Shown piece after piece: positions 44,507 to 53,737 of a stretch of DNA of 64,000 bases. Source of the DNA: an uncultured Gammaproteobacteria bacterium (GTDB taxonomy: Bacteria > Pseudomonadota > Gammaproteobacteria > Pseudomonadales > Azotimanducaceae). Both the position numbers and the translations under genes were made by a program. Within the stretch, counting starts at the first letter, position 1, and every line of letters begins with the position of its first letter. A model generated the notes under the pieces. That model had not been told where the DNA came from and did no database searches. It saw nothing but the letters and a program-made list of their open reading frames with translations. The stretch lies in contig CAJWNY010000002.1 of the NCBI GenBank assembly GCA_913043815.1, positions 1 to 64,000 on the forward strand. Direction: 5' to 3'.

Positions 44507-44595
44507 CTGGGGTTATCTGTAACGAGCGCACCGAGCGTTAGTCGCTAGGGATCGCGTTTCTTTGCTTTTAATGGGCAGGTGCGGGTAGTTGCGTC

Positions 44596-45303
44596 CTATT
44601 GGGTAGTTACTTTGCCGCTTGCGCGCTCACTCCGCTCTCGGGTGATTAGATAATCTACGACTTTTAGTGCGCGTTGCATGCCGTTGCCCATGTCTACGGT
44701 GTACTTGCCTGCAACGACCATAGTGGGCACTGATTGCACATTGTAACGTCGGCTTTCGGTTTCTGCTTGAGTTAGCTTACGGCGGACTTTTGGGCTGTTA
44801 AATGCGCGCATAAACTCTGCAGCGGTTAATTCTTCGCTGTCTAAGTAGTCCGCTATTTCTTGGCCGCTGCGAAAGGTTTTGCCAAAATCATGCACAGCAC
44901 TGAAGAGCCTAGCATGGTTGCCTTCTAATGCGTCAGCTTGCTCCAGAGCCAGATAAGCCTGTCCGAGAAGCGTCCACGCAATCGAGAAAGCAGCAGGTTT
45001 GCGTGAGAAAGCAAGATCTTCGCCAGTTGTGTCTAGCCACTCTTCTAACTCAGGGTCGAAGTTGCGGCAATAGACACAGCCATAGGAAAAGAATTCATAA
45101 ACTTTGATAGGGTCGCCTTTGCGAATCCTGTCGGCGTTTTCGACTAATAAGTAATCTTCGCCTTCTGTTGGAATGGCGTTTTGTGACAATCCGGAAGAGA
45201 GATAAATACCAAGGCCAACCAACGCCACGCCAATGGCAATGATGACCGCAAAGATCGCATTGCGTGTGGTCTCAACTCTGTCAGTGCTGCGCTTTTTAGC
45301 CAT
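44596..45303 (-). CDS. Membrane-anchored DsbA-like thiol oxidoreductase
   Basis: A 235-residue protein with one N-terminal membrane helix (about 16-38) and a periplasmic thioredoxin-fold domain with a helical insert. The active site is CVYC at residues 76-79, in EFFSYGCVYCRNF, and the cis-proline loop is SVPTMVV. The spacing fits DsbA, but a fixed anchor instead of a cleaved signal peptide sets it apart from E. coli DsbA. It would form or exchange disulfides in exported proteins. It is divergent from the glutaredoxin-like gene. Confidence 0.88.
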   Translation of the reverse strand: MAKKRSTDRVETTRNAIFAVIIAIGVALVGLGIYLSSGLSQNAIPTEGEDYLLVENADRIRKGDPIKVYEFFSYGCVYCRNFDPELEEWLDTTGEDLAFSRKPAAFSIAWTLLGQAYLALEQADALEGNHARLFSAVHDFGKTFRSGQEIADYLDSEELTAAEFMRAFNSPKVRRKLTQAETESRRYNVQSVPTMVVAGKYTVDMGNGMQRALKVVDYLITRERSERASGKVTTQ

Positions 45304-45486
45304 ATCAAATCCCTAATTTTGTATTACCCCGAAGAAAGGTCAGTAGACATTGGGTCGTCAGGGCGTATGTTACTAGATTGACCTGCTTGTTCTAAAGGCT
45401 TTATCGGAACTTCGTTAAGTGAAAACATATGCGTATTAACTGTAATATGCTTATCTACTCTAAGTTTGTCACTAGGATACAAAGAA

Positions 45487-45750
45487 ATGGACGCAGTTGA
45501 GCAATATCAACTTTTTAAATCTGATACCTGCGGCTTTTGCCATAGGGTCAGGAGTTTTCTGCAACAAAACAACATGGAAGTGTCTTTGCGGGATATTAAT
45601 CGAGATCAAGAGGCGTTTCGTGAGCTTTTGGCGGGGGGCGGCAAAGGCATGGTGCCTTGCTTGCGCATAGAGTCTGGTGACGGCGCAGTCAGTTGGATGT
45701 ATGAATCTATGGATATCATGGAGTATTTAGCCGGTAAGCATGAGGCCTAG
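45487..45750 (+). CDS. Glutaredoxin-like protein
   Basis: An 87-residue glutaredoxin-fold protein with CGFC at residues 15-18. The later GMVPCLRI supplies the cis-proline loop and SMDIMEYLAG the C-terminal helix. I use the ATG at 45487, where AGGA lies upstream, rather than a TTG seven codons earlier. The extra Cys next to the cis-proline loop is common in this small glutathione S-transferase N-terminal-like group. It may reduce mixed disulfides with glutathione in the cytoplasm. Confidence 0.85.
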   Translation: MDAVEQYQLFKSDTCGFCHRVRSFLQQNNMEVSLRDINRDQEAFRELLAGGGKGMVPCLRIESGDGAVSWMYESMDIMEYLAGKHEA

Positions 45751-45884
45751 TGGCTTCATAAGTTCCGTAGACGTTGTTAATTAAGGACTGAGCGCTTAGA
45801 CATGGTTTTCACATGGCATGTCTTACTTTGTGGCGCTTAAAATTTATTGAAAAATCTGAACAATCTATTAGGGAAGAGAAAGTT

Positions 45885-46922
45885 ATGAAACTGGGAATCA
45901 TTGCCGGCTACTCCGGACGCAAATTCAGTATCTCCATGGATGCCATAAAGCATGCTGAAAACTTGGGTTACGACTCAATTTGGACTGCAGAAGCCTACGG
46001 CTCAGATGCTGTCACGCCTGCTGCATGGATTTTGGCGCAAACTGACCGCATTAAAGTGGGCACCGCTATTATGCAAATGCCAGCGCGTTCGCCTGCAATG
46101 GCTGCAATGACAGCTATGAGTCTGGCGGAGTTGTCAGGCGGACGATTTATTGTAGGCCTTGGCGCTTCGGGACCACAGGTGGTTGAGGGGTGGCACGGGG
46201 TACCTTACGGCAAGCCGGTTACTCGCTTACGTGAATATATTCAGATTATGAAGAATATTTTTGCTCGAGAAAGTGCTTTGGAATTTGAGGGTGATATGTA
46301 TCAAATGCCATACAAAGGACAAGGGGCTACTGGGTTAGGTAAGCCTCTCAAAAGCATACTGCACTGTGAAGAAGATATTCCGATCTTTGCCGCAACAATC
46401 ACAAACAATGGTGTGGCTGCGGCCGCAGAAGTCGCCGATGGTTTTTTTCCAGTGTGGATGGACCCAGAGCAATATTCGGTATTTGAAGGGCCAATTCAAA
46501 AAGGCTTCGAAAAAGCCGGCGATAAAAATTTGACTCAATTTGAGATCGCCCCATTCGTAACCGTTTCGATGGGCGATGATTTGGCCCAATGCATGATGCC
46601 GGTCCGCGGGATGATGGCACTTTACATAGGTGGTATGGGCGCGCGCGACAAGAACTTTTATAACGACTACTGCAAGCGTTTAGGGTTTGAAGATGCTGCT
46701 GTGAAGATTCAAGATCTGTATTTGGCAGGTAAGAAAGACGAGGCGATGGCTGCAGTTCCTGAAGAACTCATCGACGCATGCGCGCTTGTAGGTCCTGCGG
46801 AGAGAATCCGTGAACGTCTAAAGCGCTGGAAGACTGCAGGCAATCATGGCCATGTTTCTAGCATGTTGTTGGGTTGCCAAGATCCAGCTGCTCTGCAGGT
46901 TATTGCTGAGGAAATACTTTAA
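45885..46922 (+). CDS. LLM-class (F420-type) oxidoreductase, copy 1
   Basis: A 345-residue luciferase-like monooxygenase fold. The opening KLGIIAGYSG and the block LSGGRFIVGLGASGPQVVEGWHG, followed by RLREYIQIM, match the F420-dependent branch of the family as seen in actinobacteria. The ATG at 45885 has GGGAAGAG upstream; a longer reading adds 24 unrelated residues. It lies 135 nt after the glutaredoxin-like gene and is convergent with the kinase-fold gene, with a terminator-like hairpin between. Cofactor (F420 or FMN) and substrate are not shown by the sequence. Confidence 0.88.
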   Translation: MKLGIIAGYSGRKFSISMDAIKHAENLGYDSIWTAEAYGSDAVTPAAWILAQTDRIKVGTAIMQMPARSPAMAAMTAMSLAELSGGRFIVGLGASGPQVVEGWHGVPYGKPVTRLREYIQIMKNIFARESALEFEGDMYQMPYKGQGATGLGKPLKSILHCEEDIPIFAATITNNGVAAAAEVADGFFPVWMDPEQYSVFEGPIQKGFEKAGDKNLTQFEIAPFVTVSMGDDLAQCMMPVRGMMALYIGGMGARDKNFYNDYCKRLGFEDAAVKIQDLYLAGKKDEAMAAVPEELIDACALVGPAERIRERLKRWKTAGNHGHVSSMLLGCQDPAALQVIAEEIL

Positions 46923-46973
46923 TCCTTTATCCCTCTTAGCCTTTCTACGCTAAAGAGGACGAGTGCATCTGGC

Positions 46974-46998
46974 GCTCACCCAGTTGTGTTGGGTGAGC
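46974..46998. terminator. Bidirectional terminator-like hairpin
   Basis: GCTCACCCA at 46974-46982 pairs perfectly with TGGGTGAGC at 46990-46998 across a 7-nt loop, in the 92-bp gap between two convergent genes. No strong T-tract on either side. Confidence 0.55.
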
Positions 46999-47014
46999 AC
47001 TTGCAAGGCTTGTT

Positions 47015-48058
47015 TTAGCTATTCTGGACGAGCGCCCAACCCCTTTCTGACCGCAACCTCGCCGCGTCTACATATTCCAAGGCTTTCTCAGAGCTAGCAT
47101 TGCCGTCAAGGCCTCGCTTATATACGCCTTGAATAATGCCCGCTGATCTGAACATGTTGTAGATTAAATAGAACTTCCAGTTGTCGATGCCATCCAGTCC
47201 GGCATGCCTGCAATACTCGCCAACAAATTCTTCCTCACTAGGAATGCCAAGGCCTTCTAGGTCCGCGCTGGCTAAGCCCTCGTCGTTGTAGGCGTCGCCA
47301 TGATAGTCCTGACACAGGTAACCTAAATCTGCCAAACCGTCACCTAGCGTTGAAAGTTCCCAGTCTAATACCGCAACAATTTTTGCCTCCGTTGGGTGAA
47401 TGAGGACATTCCCCAAGCGGTAATCTCCGTGAACGATAACCGAGCCCACATTCGCAGGAATGTTTTCTGGCAACCACTCCATGAGACTGTGCATAGCTGG
47501 AATGTCTTCGGTTTGCGAAGCAACGTATTGCTTACTCCAACGTCCGATTTGGCGTTCATAATAATTGCCGGGGCGGCCAAATTCTCCCAAGCCTACCGCA
47601 ATCGGGTCAACTTTATGCAAAAGCGCGAGTACGCGTGCCAAATCTAGATAAATGGCTCTGCGTGTTGCACTGCTCTCAGTTGGCATGGTGGTTTCGTTAA
47701 ACAAACGGCCTTCAATCATTTCCATTACATAAAACTTGGTGCCGATCACACTTGTGTCTTCGCATAGGCAATACATCTTGGGCACCGGCACATCTGTTTG
47801 CCAAAGACCGTCCATGACCTTGTACTCGCGATCCACTTGGTGTGCAGAGGGCAATAGTTCCCCAGGCGGTTGCTTGCGCAAAACATAGCGCCGAGTTGGG
47901 GTGTTGAGTTGAAATGTAGGATTAGACTGCCCACCCTCAAACTGCTTGATGCTTAACGGTCCTGCGAAATCTTTTACGTGCTGATTTAGATAGCTCTCTA
48001 ATGCTGCCGCATCAAATTTATGCGCGTCCCGTACTGGGGTGAGTTCTACGTCACTCAT
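47015..48058 (-). CDS. Phosphotransferase (APH fold) of the acyl-CoA-dehydrogenase-associated group
   Basis: A 347-residue kinase-fold protein resembling the N-terminal domain of ACAD10/ACAD11, which phosphorylates 4-hydroxyacyl-CoA so that it can be diverted into beta-oxidation. Visible motifs are the glycine-rich FEGGQSNPTF, the invariant lysine in YVLRKQP, the catalytic loop VIVHGDYRLGNVLIH and the metal-binding VLDWELSTLGD. I start at 48058 because GAGGAAAAC precedes that ATG; a longer reading has no such site. It is divergent from the second LLM gene, linking LLM enzymes with acyl-CoA metabolism. The 4-hydroxyacyl-CoA role is inferred. Confidence 0.86.
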   Translation of the reverse strand: MSDVELTPVRDAHKFDAAALESYLNQHVKDFAGPLSIKQFEGGQSNPTFQLNTPTRRYVLRKQPPGELLPSAHQVDREYKVMDGLWQTDVPVPKMYCLCEDTSVIGTKFYVMEMIEGRLFNETTMPTESSATRRAIYLDLARVLALLHKVDPIAVGLGEFGRPGNYYERQIGRWSKQYVASQTEDIPAMHSLMEWLPENIPANVGSVIVHGDYRLGNVLIHPTEAKIVAVLDWELSTLGDGLADLGYLCQDYHGDAYNDEGLASADLEGLGIPSEEEFVGEYCRHAGLDGIDNWKFYLIYNMFRSAGIIQGVYKRGLDGNASSEKALEYVDAARLRSERGWALVQNS

Positions 48059-48175
48059 GTTTTCCTCGCCTACTTGTATAAAATTTATTTTGCTGCTTCT
48101 AAGGATACGGCTTGATCTCATGGAGGGCAAAATGCGAATCTACTTATTTGAACAATAATATATTAAGGGGACCCT

Positions 48176-49177
48176 ATGTCGGTGACTAAAAGAATTGCTG
48201 TGACCTTGCCTGCTGGACCAAGAGTGGCGGATACCGTGGCGCGTATTAAGTGGGCGGAAGACAATGGCATTTCCGATGCTTGGTTCAGTGATTCTGGTGC
48301 TCCAGATACCCTCACGCAGGTTGCAGGTATTGCTCATGCAACCACCAGCATACGCATAGGCACAGCTGTGACGCCGGTTTACACGCGTTCGCCCTCAGTA
48401 CTGGCAGCCTCAGCTAATGTGATTGGGCAGCTGCTGCCTGGACGTTTCATCATGGGTTTAGGCTCGTCTAGCCAAACTATCATGGGTCAATTCAATGGTA
48501 TTCCCCTGGAAAAGCCATTGACTCGTGTACGTGAAACGGCTGAGTTGGTAAAGATCATGCTCTCCGGCGCTAAAACCGACTATGACGGTGAAACCGTGTT
48601 TAGCCGAGGTTACCGCCAAGCGCCTATGGAAAATCCTCCACCTGTCTATTTGGCAGCACTTCGCCCGAAGATGATCGAGATGGCCGCTGAAATAGGCGAT
48701 GGCGTTATTTTTAACCTCTGGCCAAAAGGCGCTTTGCCTAAAATGATGGAGCACGTGGCCATTGGTGCAAAAACCGCGGGTAAAGACCCGGCGGATATTG
48801 AAATTGTTAATCGCGCTATGGTCCTGTGTACCGACGATAAAGAATATGGCCGTAATCTGTTTCGTGCTGCCTTTGGCCCATATTACGCTACTCCCGTGTA
48901 TAACAAGTTTCTATCATGGGCAGGCTATGACGAAGCTGCCGAGACTATCTCTAAAGGTTGGGCGGCTAAAGATAGAGATATGACCGCCAGTGCCATGACT
49001 GATGCGATGATTGATGAAATTGCAATTATTGGTAATGAAGACGAAATACGCGCGCGTATCCAAGAAGATGCAGATGGTGGTGTTGATACCCACATTATTG
49101 CTCCACTAGGTGGTTCGAAAGAGGACTTGGATCGTACGTTCTCGGCATTCACTGGCGATAAGTTTCAATTTGCTTAG
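48176..49177 (+). CDS. LLM-class (F420-type) oxidoreductase, copy 2
   Basis: A 333-residue luciferase-like TIM-barrel protein. The region LLPGRFIMGLGSSSQTIMGQFNGIPLEKPLTRVRE is characteristic, and SVTKRIAVTLPAGPRVADTV opens the first strand. It is clearly diverged from copy 1, with different loops, so these are not recent duplicates. AAGGGGA lies upstream of the ATG. It is divergent from the kinase-fold gene and followed by a histidine phosphatase gene. The reaction is unknown. Confidence 0.88.
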   Translation: MSVTKRIAVTLPAGPRVADTVARIKWAEDNGISDAWFSDSGAPDTLTQVAGIAHATTSIRIGTAVTPVYTRSPSVLAASANVIGQLLPGRFIMGLGSSSQTIMGQFNGIPLEKPLTRVRETAELVKIMLSGAKTDYDGETVFSRGYRQAPMENPPPVYLAALRPKMIEMAAEIGDGVIFNLWPKGALPKMMEHVAIGAKTAGKDPADIEIVNRAMVLCTDDKEYGRNLFRAAFGPYYATPVYNKFLSWAGYDEAAETISKGWAAKDRDMTASAMTDAMIDEIAIIGNEDEIRARIQEDADGGVDTHIIAPLGGSKEDLDRTFSAFTGDKFQFA

Positions 49178-49349
49178 CCCGCATCGTCTGTTGCTGCTGT
49201 GCTGAGGGCTGTGGCGATTCGACCGGATATAGAAACGCATTGCGCGCCTCTATCAGGGATCGCTGAAAAGAAATAAGGAATTTGTTTGCAGGCACACTGT
49301 CGAAAAGTCGACGAAAAACTAATAATAAAAATAAGAGAGCGCGTTAGTA

Positions 49350-50063
49350 ATGACACCTAGGGTTTTGTATGTTTTGCGTCATGGACAAACCGAGTGGAAT
49401 TTGGCCGGTCGCATGCAGGGGCGAATGGATTCGCCCTTAACCGCGTTAGGCGAGGCTCAAGCCGATGCGCATGGTGCCCTTCTGAAAAGTTTGGGTGGCG
49501 TAGATGAGTTGTGGGTGTCATCAGCTAACCGAACTAGAGCAACGGCTGCACTTGTAAATAAGCACCTTGCCGTGCCTGTCCGTTTTTCTGATCATTTGCT
49601 AGAGCGAGATTGTGGTTCATGGTCGGGCAAAACATTGGAAGAAGTGGCAGCGAGCGAACCAGACAATTGGTCCGCAAGAAAGGACGACCCTTATAATCAC
49701 CGCCCAGGCGGCGGCGAGAATTTGTTAGATCTAGGGTGTCGTTTTACTCAGCTATTGGATGAATTTGAACCAGTAGGGAGCTTGGCGATTGTTGCTCACG
49801 GAGTAGTATCAAAAACAATTTTGCAGCATTTTTTGGGTTTAGATGAAGCGCAAACAATTGCAGTGCAGCACCCCAACAGCTTGCTTTATCGCTTAACGTT
49901 GGATGCAACCGGTGTAGAGGTTACACATTTTATTGCGCAGGACGACGGCGCTTTGCAAGTATTGGATCTCCAGCACTCGGCTCAACCCATTGACGGAATT
50001 TTTGGCCATGAAGGCGCGGATGTTAATCACCACGTGACGTCTGCTGCTATGCAGTCGGAATAG
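49350..50063 (+). CDS. Histidine phosphatase family protein
   Basis: A 237-residue phosphoglycerate-mutase-like phosphatase. The phosphohistidine motif RHGQTEWN is at residues 10-17, followed by GRMQGRMDSPLTALGEAQA, the acidic LLERDCGSWSGKTLEEV and the second histidine in IVAHGVVSK. The C-terminus extends about 30 residues beyond the usual domain. Known relatives hydrolyse phosphoglycerates, alpha-ribazole phosphate or other small phosphoesters. Its neighbours are LLM genes on both sides. Confidence 0.9.
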   Translation: MTPRVLYVLRHGQTEWNLAGRMQGRMDSPLTALGEAQADAHGALLKSLGGVDELWVSSANRTRATAALVNKHLAVPVRFSDHLLERDCGSWSGKTLEEVAASEPDNWSARKDDPYNHRPGGGENLLDLGCRFTQLLDEFEPVGSLAIVAHGVVSKTILQHFLGLDEAQTIAVQHPNSLLYRLTLDATGVEVTHFIAQDDGALQVLDLQHSAQPIDGIFGHEGADVNHHVTSAAMQSE

Positions 50064-50269
50064 GTGTTTATTCACCCCGTAAATCTGCTGAAATGGTTTC
50101 ACATAGGGTTTGGACAAAGCAGGCTGTACCATTGAGCTTCAATAGATGGCGTTGCATCAATGGCTTGAAAAGAATTAGATAACCGAGATTACAAAATGTA
50201 ACCGTAGTCCCGTTTTTGCGGTCGGGGTAAGCCAGCCGTTTGATTGAAATTTATTATTGGAGAGAGAAT

Positions 50270-51277
50270 ATGAAAGTCGATGCAGGTATTGGTCATCACC
50301 TTAATGAGATCCCAGCGACAGTTAAAAAACTGGAGGTAGCTGGGTACGACGGTGTGCGTACAGCAGAAATGAATCACGATCCATTCTTCCCACTTTTGTT
50401 GGCAGCGGAGCATAGCGATAAGCTTGAAATAGCCAGCTCTATCGCAGTGGCCTTTGCCCGTAGCCCAATGAACCTGGCGAATATTGGCCATGACTTGAAC
50501 GCTTATTCAAAAGGGCGGTTTACTCTTGGCTTGGGTTCGCAAATAAAACCGCACATTACCAAGCGTTTTAGCATGCAGTGGGGCGCTCCAGCGGCGCAAA
50601 TGCGTGAATTGGTCTTGGCTATGCGCGCCATTTGGGGTAATTGGTATAACGGTGACCCGTTAGAATTTGTTGGTGAATACTATAAACATACGTTGATGAC
50701 CCCGGCGTTTACGCCGGAAGACAAAGACTTCGGTGCGCCTAAAGTTGTTTTGGCGGCCGTGGGACCAAAGATGACAGAGGTTGCAGGTGAGGTTGCCGAT
50801 GGAATGATCATCCATCCGTTCAGCACAATGGCATACATAAATGAAGTGACCATGCCCGCAATTAAGCGTGGCTTAGCTAAAGCAGGTAAGTCTAGAGACG
50901 GATTTGAATTGTCTTATTCTTGTTTTGTTGTTACCGGTAGGGACGAAGAGGAATTTGCGAAAAGTAAAAAAGCGACTCAAGAGCGGATTGCATTTTATGG
51001 CTCTACGCCTGCATATAGGGGTGTTTTAGATTCGATCGGTTGCGGCGAGTTGCAAGGCGAGCTAAACACTATGTCTAAGCAGGGGCGTTGGAAAGAAATG
51101 GGTACGCTCATCAGCGACGATATGTTGGATAAGTTTGGTGTAATGGGTGAACCCCAGGAAATTGCACCGGCTATGCTTGAGCGGTATGGGAGCTTTGTGG
51201 ATCGCACATCTACGTCGTTCCCAGTTTCTGATGAAGCTCAGCGCAGAGCGATTATTGAAACCCTGCGCGCTGGATAG
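50270..51277 (+). CDS. LLM-class (F420-type) oxidoreductase, copy 3
   Basis: A 335-residue LLM protein resembling the subgroup I know as TIGR03617: MKVDAGIGHH start, AEMNHDPFFPLLLAAEHS, and YSKGRFTLGLGSQIKPHITKRF. GGAGAGAG lies upstream of the ATG at 50270; a longer frame adds ten residues with no ribosome site. It is followed by a terminator. As in the other copies, the cofactor is inferred from family resemblance only. Confidence 0.88.
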   Translation: MKVDAGIGHHLNEIPATVKKLEVAGYDGVRTAEMNHDPFFPLLLAAEHSDKLEIASSIAVAFARSPMNLANIGHDLNAYSKGRFTLGLGSQIKPHITKRFSMQWGAPAAQMRELVLAMRAIWGNWYNGDPLEFVGEYYKHTLMTPAFTPEDKDFGAPKVVLAAVGPKMTEVAGEVADGMIIHPFSTMAYINEVTMPAIKRGLAKAGKSRDGFELSYSCFVVTGRDEEEFAKSKKATQERIAFYGSTPAYRGVLDSIGCGELQGELNTMSKQGRWKEMGTLISDDMLDKFGVMGEPQEIAPAMLERYGSFVDRTSTSFPVSDEAQRRAIIETLRAG

Positions 51278-51355
51278 CGCCTGCTTGATTAGAAGTTATA
51301 GCCATTTTCTAGCTTGGATGATTCGAAATGTCTTTTATCATCGAAAAGAAAAAGG

Positions 51356-51384
51356 CCCTTAGTTGAATGACTAACGGTTTTTTT
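51356..51384 (+). terminator. Rho-independent terminator
   Basis: CCCTTAGT at 51356-51363 pairs with ACTAACGG at 51370-51377 (one C-C mismatch), loop of six bases, followed by seven T residues. It lies 79 nt after the stop of the third LLM gene. Confidence 0.7.
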
Positions 51385-51559
51385 GTAAGTTTTTGGTAGG
51401 GAGTGGCCTCAATTTTTCTTCCATTTTTTGTGTACATACAGTGGTCAGCGCGTTACCGTTGGTGTCGCTGGTCGTGCTTTCGAAGGTATTTTTCTATCTT
51501 GCTTTAGAAAATATTCGCAGACCAAGGGGGGTATAATTTGAGAGAAGGGGGGGTAAGAG

Positions 51560-52291
51560 ATGATGAAATTTCTCGATAAATTCGTCGATTTGATAGTCAC
51601 CTTACTAGTTCTGTCCGGTTTTTTTCTCGCTCTAACATTTTCTCTGAGCCATCATATTTGGCAAAGGGTTGGAGAGCGATGGTCCGCTCTAACGGTATCT
51701 CGAAAATTTTCATTCCCCTCGTTGGCTCTTGTCCTAGTTATTTGCTTACTAGGTGTTGTTGATGCTGGATCTGGTGTCTTAAACGCTCAGCAGGACGGTA
51801 TAGCAATTAAGACAATAGTAATTGCTAAACCTGCTCAGGGCCGAACGCCCTTTCCGGCGCAAGTTAGTTTATTTGGTCATCGCATGAGTCTTGGTTTTGG
51901 TATTGACCAAGGCCTAGCAAATGAGTTTTCTGCTTGGATATTAGAAGCGGCAGAAAGGCAAAAGCTAAGCCCAGAACTGATTGCTAGCTTAGTCCTTACT
52001 GAAAGTTCGTTCCGCAAATATGTTGTTTCTCACGTAGGCGCGGTAGGGCCGACGCAAGTTAGACCTGATTACTGGGCCAGTTTTTGTGGTTCGACTAACC
52101 TCAAAGACCCTGAACAAAATGTATATTGTGGTGCTCAAGTGTTGCGCCACTTAATAGATCGCTGCACTGGTGACTATAATTGTGCACTGTCAGCCTATAA
52201 CGTAGGTTTTAACTCTACTCCTGGCCCTGCTGCAGATCGTTATATTGCGAAAATTGACCTGCATATGGACTGGTTAGAAAACGCGCTGTAA
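51560..52291 (+). CDS. Membrane-anchored lytic transglycosylase (SLT domain)
   Basis: A 243-residue protein with two hydrophobic segments near the N-terminus (about 10-30 and 54-68) and a C-terminal SLT lysozyme-like domain. The catalytic glutamate is Glu148 in LVLTESSFRK, followed by HVGAVGPTQVRPDYW, CGAQVLRHLI and the closing LSAYNVG motif. It would cleave peptidoglycan glycan strands with formation of anhydromuramic ends. The G-rich stretch before the ATG can serve as ribosome site. It lies alone between two LLM genes with gaps of over 240 bp on both sides. Confidence 0.85.
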   Translation: MMKFLDKFVDLIVTLLVLSGFFLALTFSLSHHIWQRVGERWSALTVSRKFSFPSLALVLVICLLGVVDAGSGVLNAQQDGIAIKTIVIAKPAQGRTPFPAQVSLFGHRMSLGFGIDQGLANEFSAWILEAAERQKLSPELIASLVLTESSFRKYVVSHVGAVGPTQVRPDYWASFCGSTNLKDPEQNVYCGAQVLRHLIDRCTGDYNCALSAYNVGFNSTPGPAADRYIAKIDLHMDWLENAL

Positions 52292-52535
52292 AAATCTCGC
52301 TTGAACGCATTTCCCACGATTCTCGTTTTAGTTTAAGGGGCCTTAGAGGCTGTTGTCGATCGCAGCTCTGGAAGGCACATTCCGAGCTCTTTAGTTTTGG
52401 AACGCGTCACGATTACAATTGATGGGTAATGAGTTCTTGGCGGTCACTCTCGCCATGATCGAAGATTTGTGTGGGGCAGGCTAGATATGCCGGACGATGC
52501 AAATTATTTAAACTGAGAAAAATTGGGGATTTATC

Positions 52536-53408
52536 ATGATCGATTTCGGCTTACTGATGTTTTCGACAGACTATGCAATTGCACCAGACGTATTGGCACG
52601 GGAAGCCGAAGTACATGGTTTTGAGTCGCTATTTCTGCCAGAACACACCCATATTCCAGTTAGTCGAAAATCTCCTTGGCCCGGTGGCGATGAATTGCCC
52701 CAAGAGTACTGGCATACCTATGACCCGTTTGTGGCGCTTTCTATGGCCGCGGCGGTTACTGAGAACTTAAAACTAGGGACCGGCATTTCATTGATTACAG
52801 AGCGCGATCCTATTTTGATGGCCAAGCAGGTTGCCAGTTTAGATTATTTGTCAAAAGGCCGGGTCGTATTGGGTATTGGTGCGGGCTGGAATGCGGAAGA
52901 AATGGAAAATCACGGCACTCCGTTTGCGCATAGATGGAAGATATTGCGCGAACGTATGTTGGCGATGCGCGAGATTTGGACCGAGGAGGAAGCCGAGTAC
53001 CACGGTGATTTTGTCGACTTTGATAAAATTTGGGCATACCCTAAGCCGGTACAAGTCGGTGGCCCGCCGGTACTGTTGGGTGCGTCTTCCAAATATGTCT
53101 ACAAGCGTATTGCAGAGTACGGTGATGGTTGGTTCCCGATTTATCAAAATGATAAACGTAAAGGTGCCAATGGCCCGGTTGATTATTCCGAAGGCATTGC
53201 TTGTACTCGCGATGCCTGGCACGAAGCCGGCCGCAGTGGTGAGCCCCAGTTCAGTATTTTTGGTGTAGGTCCCGATGCAGAGGCTGTTGAGTCTTTGTTG
53301 GAGATGGGCTTTGATCGAATAATATTTGCACTGCCTTCCGCCGAACCAGATGTGGTGCTACCTATGCTAGAAAACTATGCGGCAATTGCGCATAAATTTA
53401 ATGTCTAG
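52536..53408 (+). CDS. LLM-class (F420-type) oxidoreductase, copy 4
   Basis: A 290-residue LLM protein resembling the subgroup TIGR03619: FGLLMFSTDYAIAP, LFLPEHTHIPVSRKSPWPGG, LSKGRVVLGIGAGWNAEEMENHG and PPVLLGASS near the middle. It is shorter than the other three LLM copies. GGGGAT lies upstream of the ATG. It is followed 75 nt later by a small cysteine-cluster gene. Substrate is unknown. Confidence 0.9.
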   Translation: MIDFGLLMFSTDYAIAPDVLAREAEVHGFESLFLPEHTHIPVSRKSPWPGGDELPQEYWHTYDPFVALSMAAAVTENLKLGTGISLITERDPILMAKQVASLDYLSKGRVVLGIGAGWNAEEMENHGTPFAHRWKILRERMLAMREIWTEEEAEYHGDFVDFDKIWAYPKPVQVGGPPVLLGASSKYVYKRIAEYGDGWFPIYQNDKRKGANGPVDYSEGIACTRDAWHEAGRSGEPQFSIFGVGPDAEAVESLLEMGFDRIIFALPSAEPDVVLPMLENYAAIAHKFNV

Positions 53409-53483
53409 TCTGCGGTTGTCTGTCTGTTCGGATCGGCGTCCCGCCCGGCTCTTATATACGCATTATTCTTGAGAGTGCAGTAG

Positions 53484-53735
53484 GTGCAATGCAGAGTTGG
53501 TTGTGGAGCTTGTTGCATTGCCCCATCAATATCCGGCGCTTTGCCGGGGATGCCCAATGGAAAGCCTGCGGGTATAGCATGTATTCATCTCACCGCCGAT
53601 TTCGCCTGCGCAATTTTTGGTAGGCCCGAGCGTCCACGCTTTTGCAGCCAATTTAGGGCTGAAGTGCTTTTTTGTGGTTATTCTCGGGCGCAGGCTTTGG
53701 ATTTGATTGCGGCTGTAGAGCTAGACATTGACTAG
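53484..53735 (+). CDS. YkgJ-type cysteine-cluster protein
   Basis: An 83-residue protein with eight cysteines at 3, 7, 10, 11, 33, 42, 54 and 64, the CxxxCxxCC start being typical of the YkgJ (UPF0153) zinc- or iron-chelating family. It starts with GTG at 53484; the nearby ATG is out of frame. It ends 2 bp from the convergent HAD phosphatase gene. Function is unknown, and metal binding is inferred from the cysteines. Confidence 0.85.
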   Translation: MQCRVGCGACCIAPSISGALPGMPNGKPAGIACIHLTADFACAIFGRPERPRFCSQFRAEVLFCGYSRAQALDLIAAVELDID

Positions 53736-53737
53736 TG

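Noticed and set aside
46183..46202. Sigma-54-like TGGCACG match
   Set aside because: It lies inside the first LLM gene, lacks the downstream TTGC element at the right spacing, and is not upstream of another gene.
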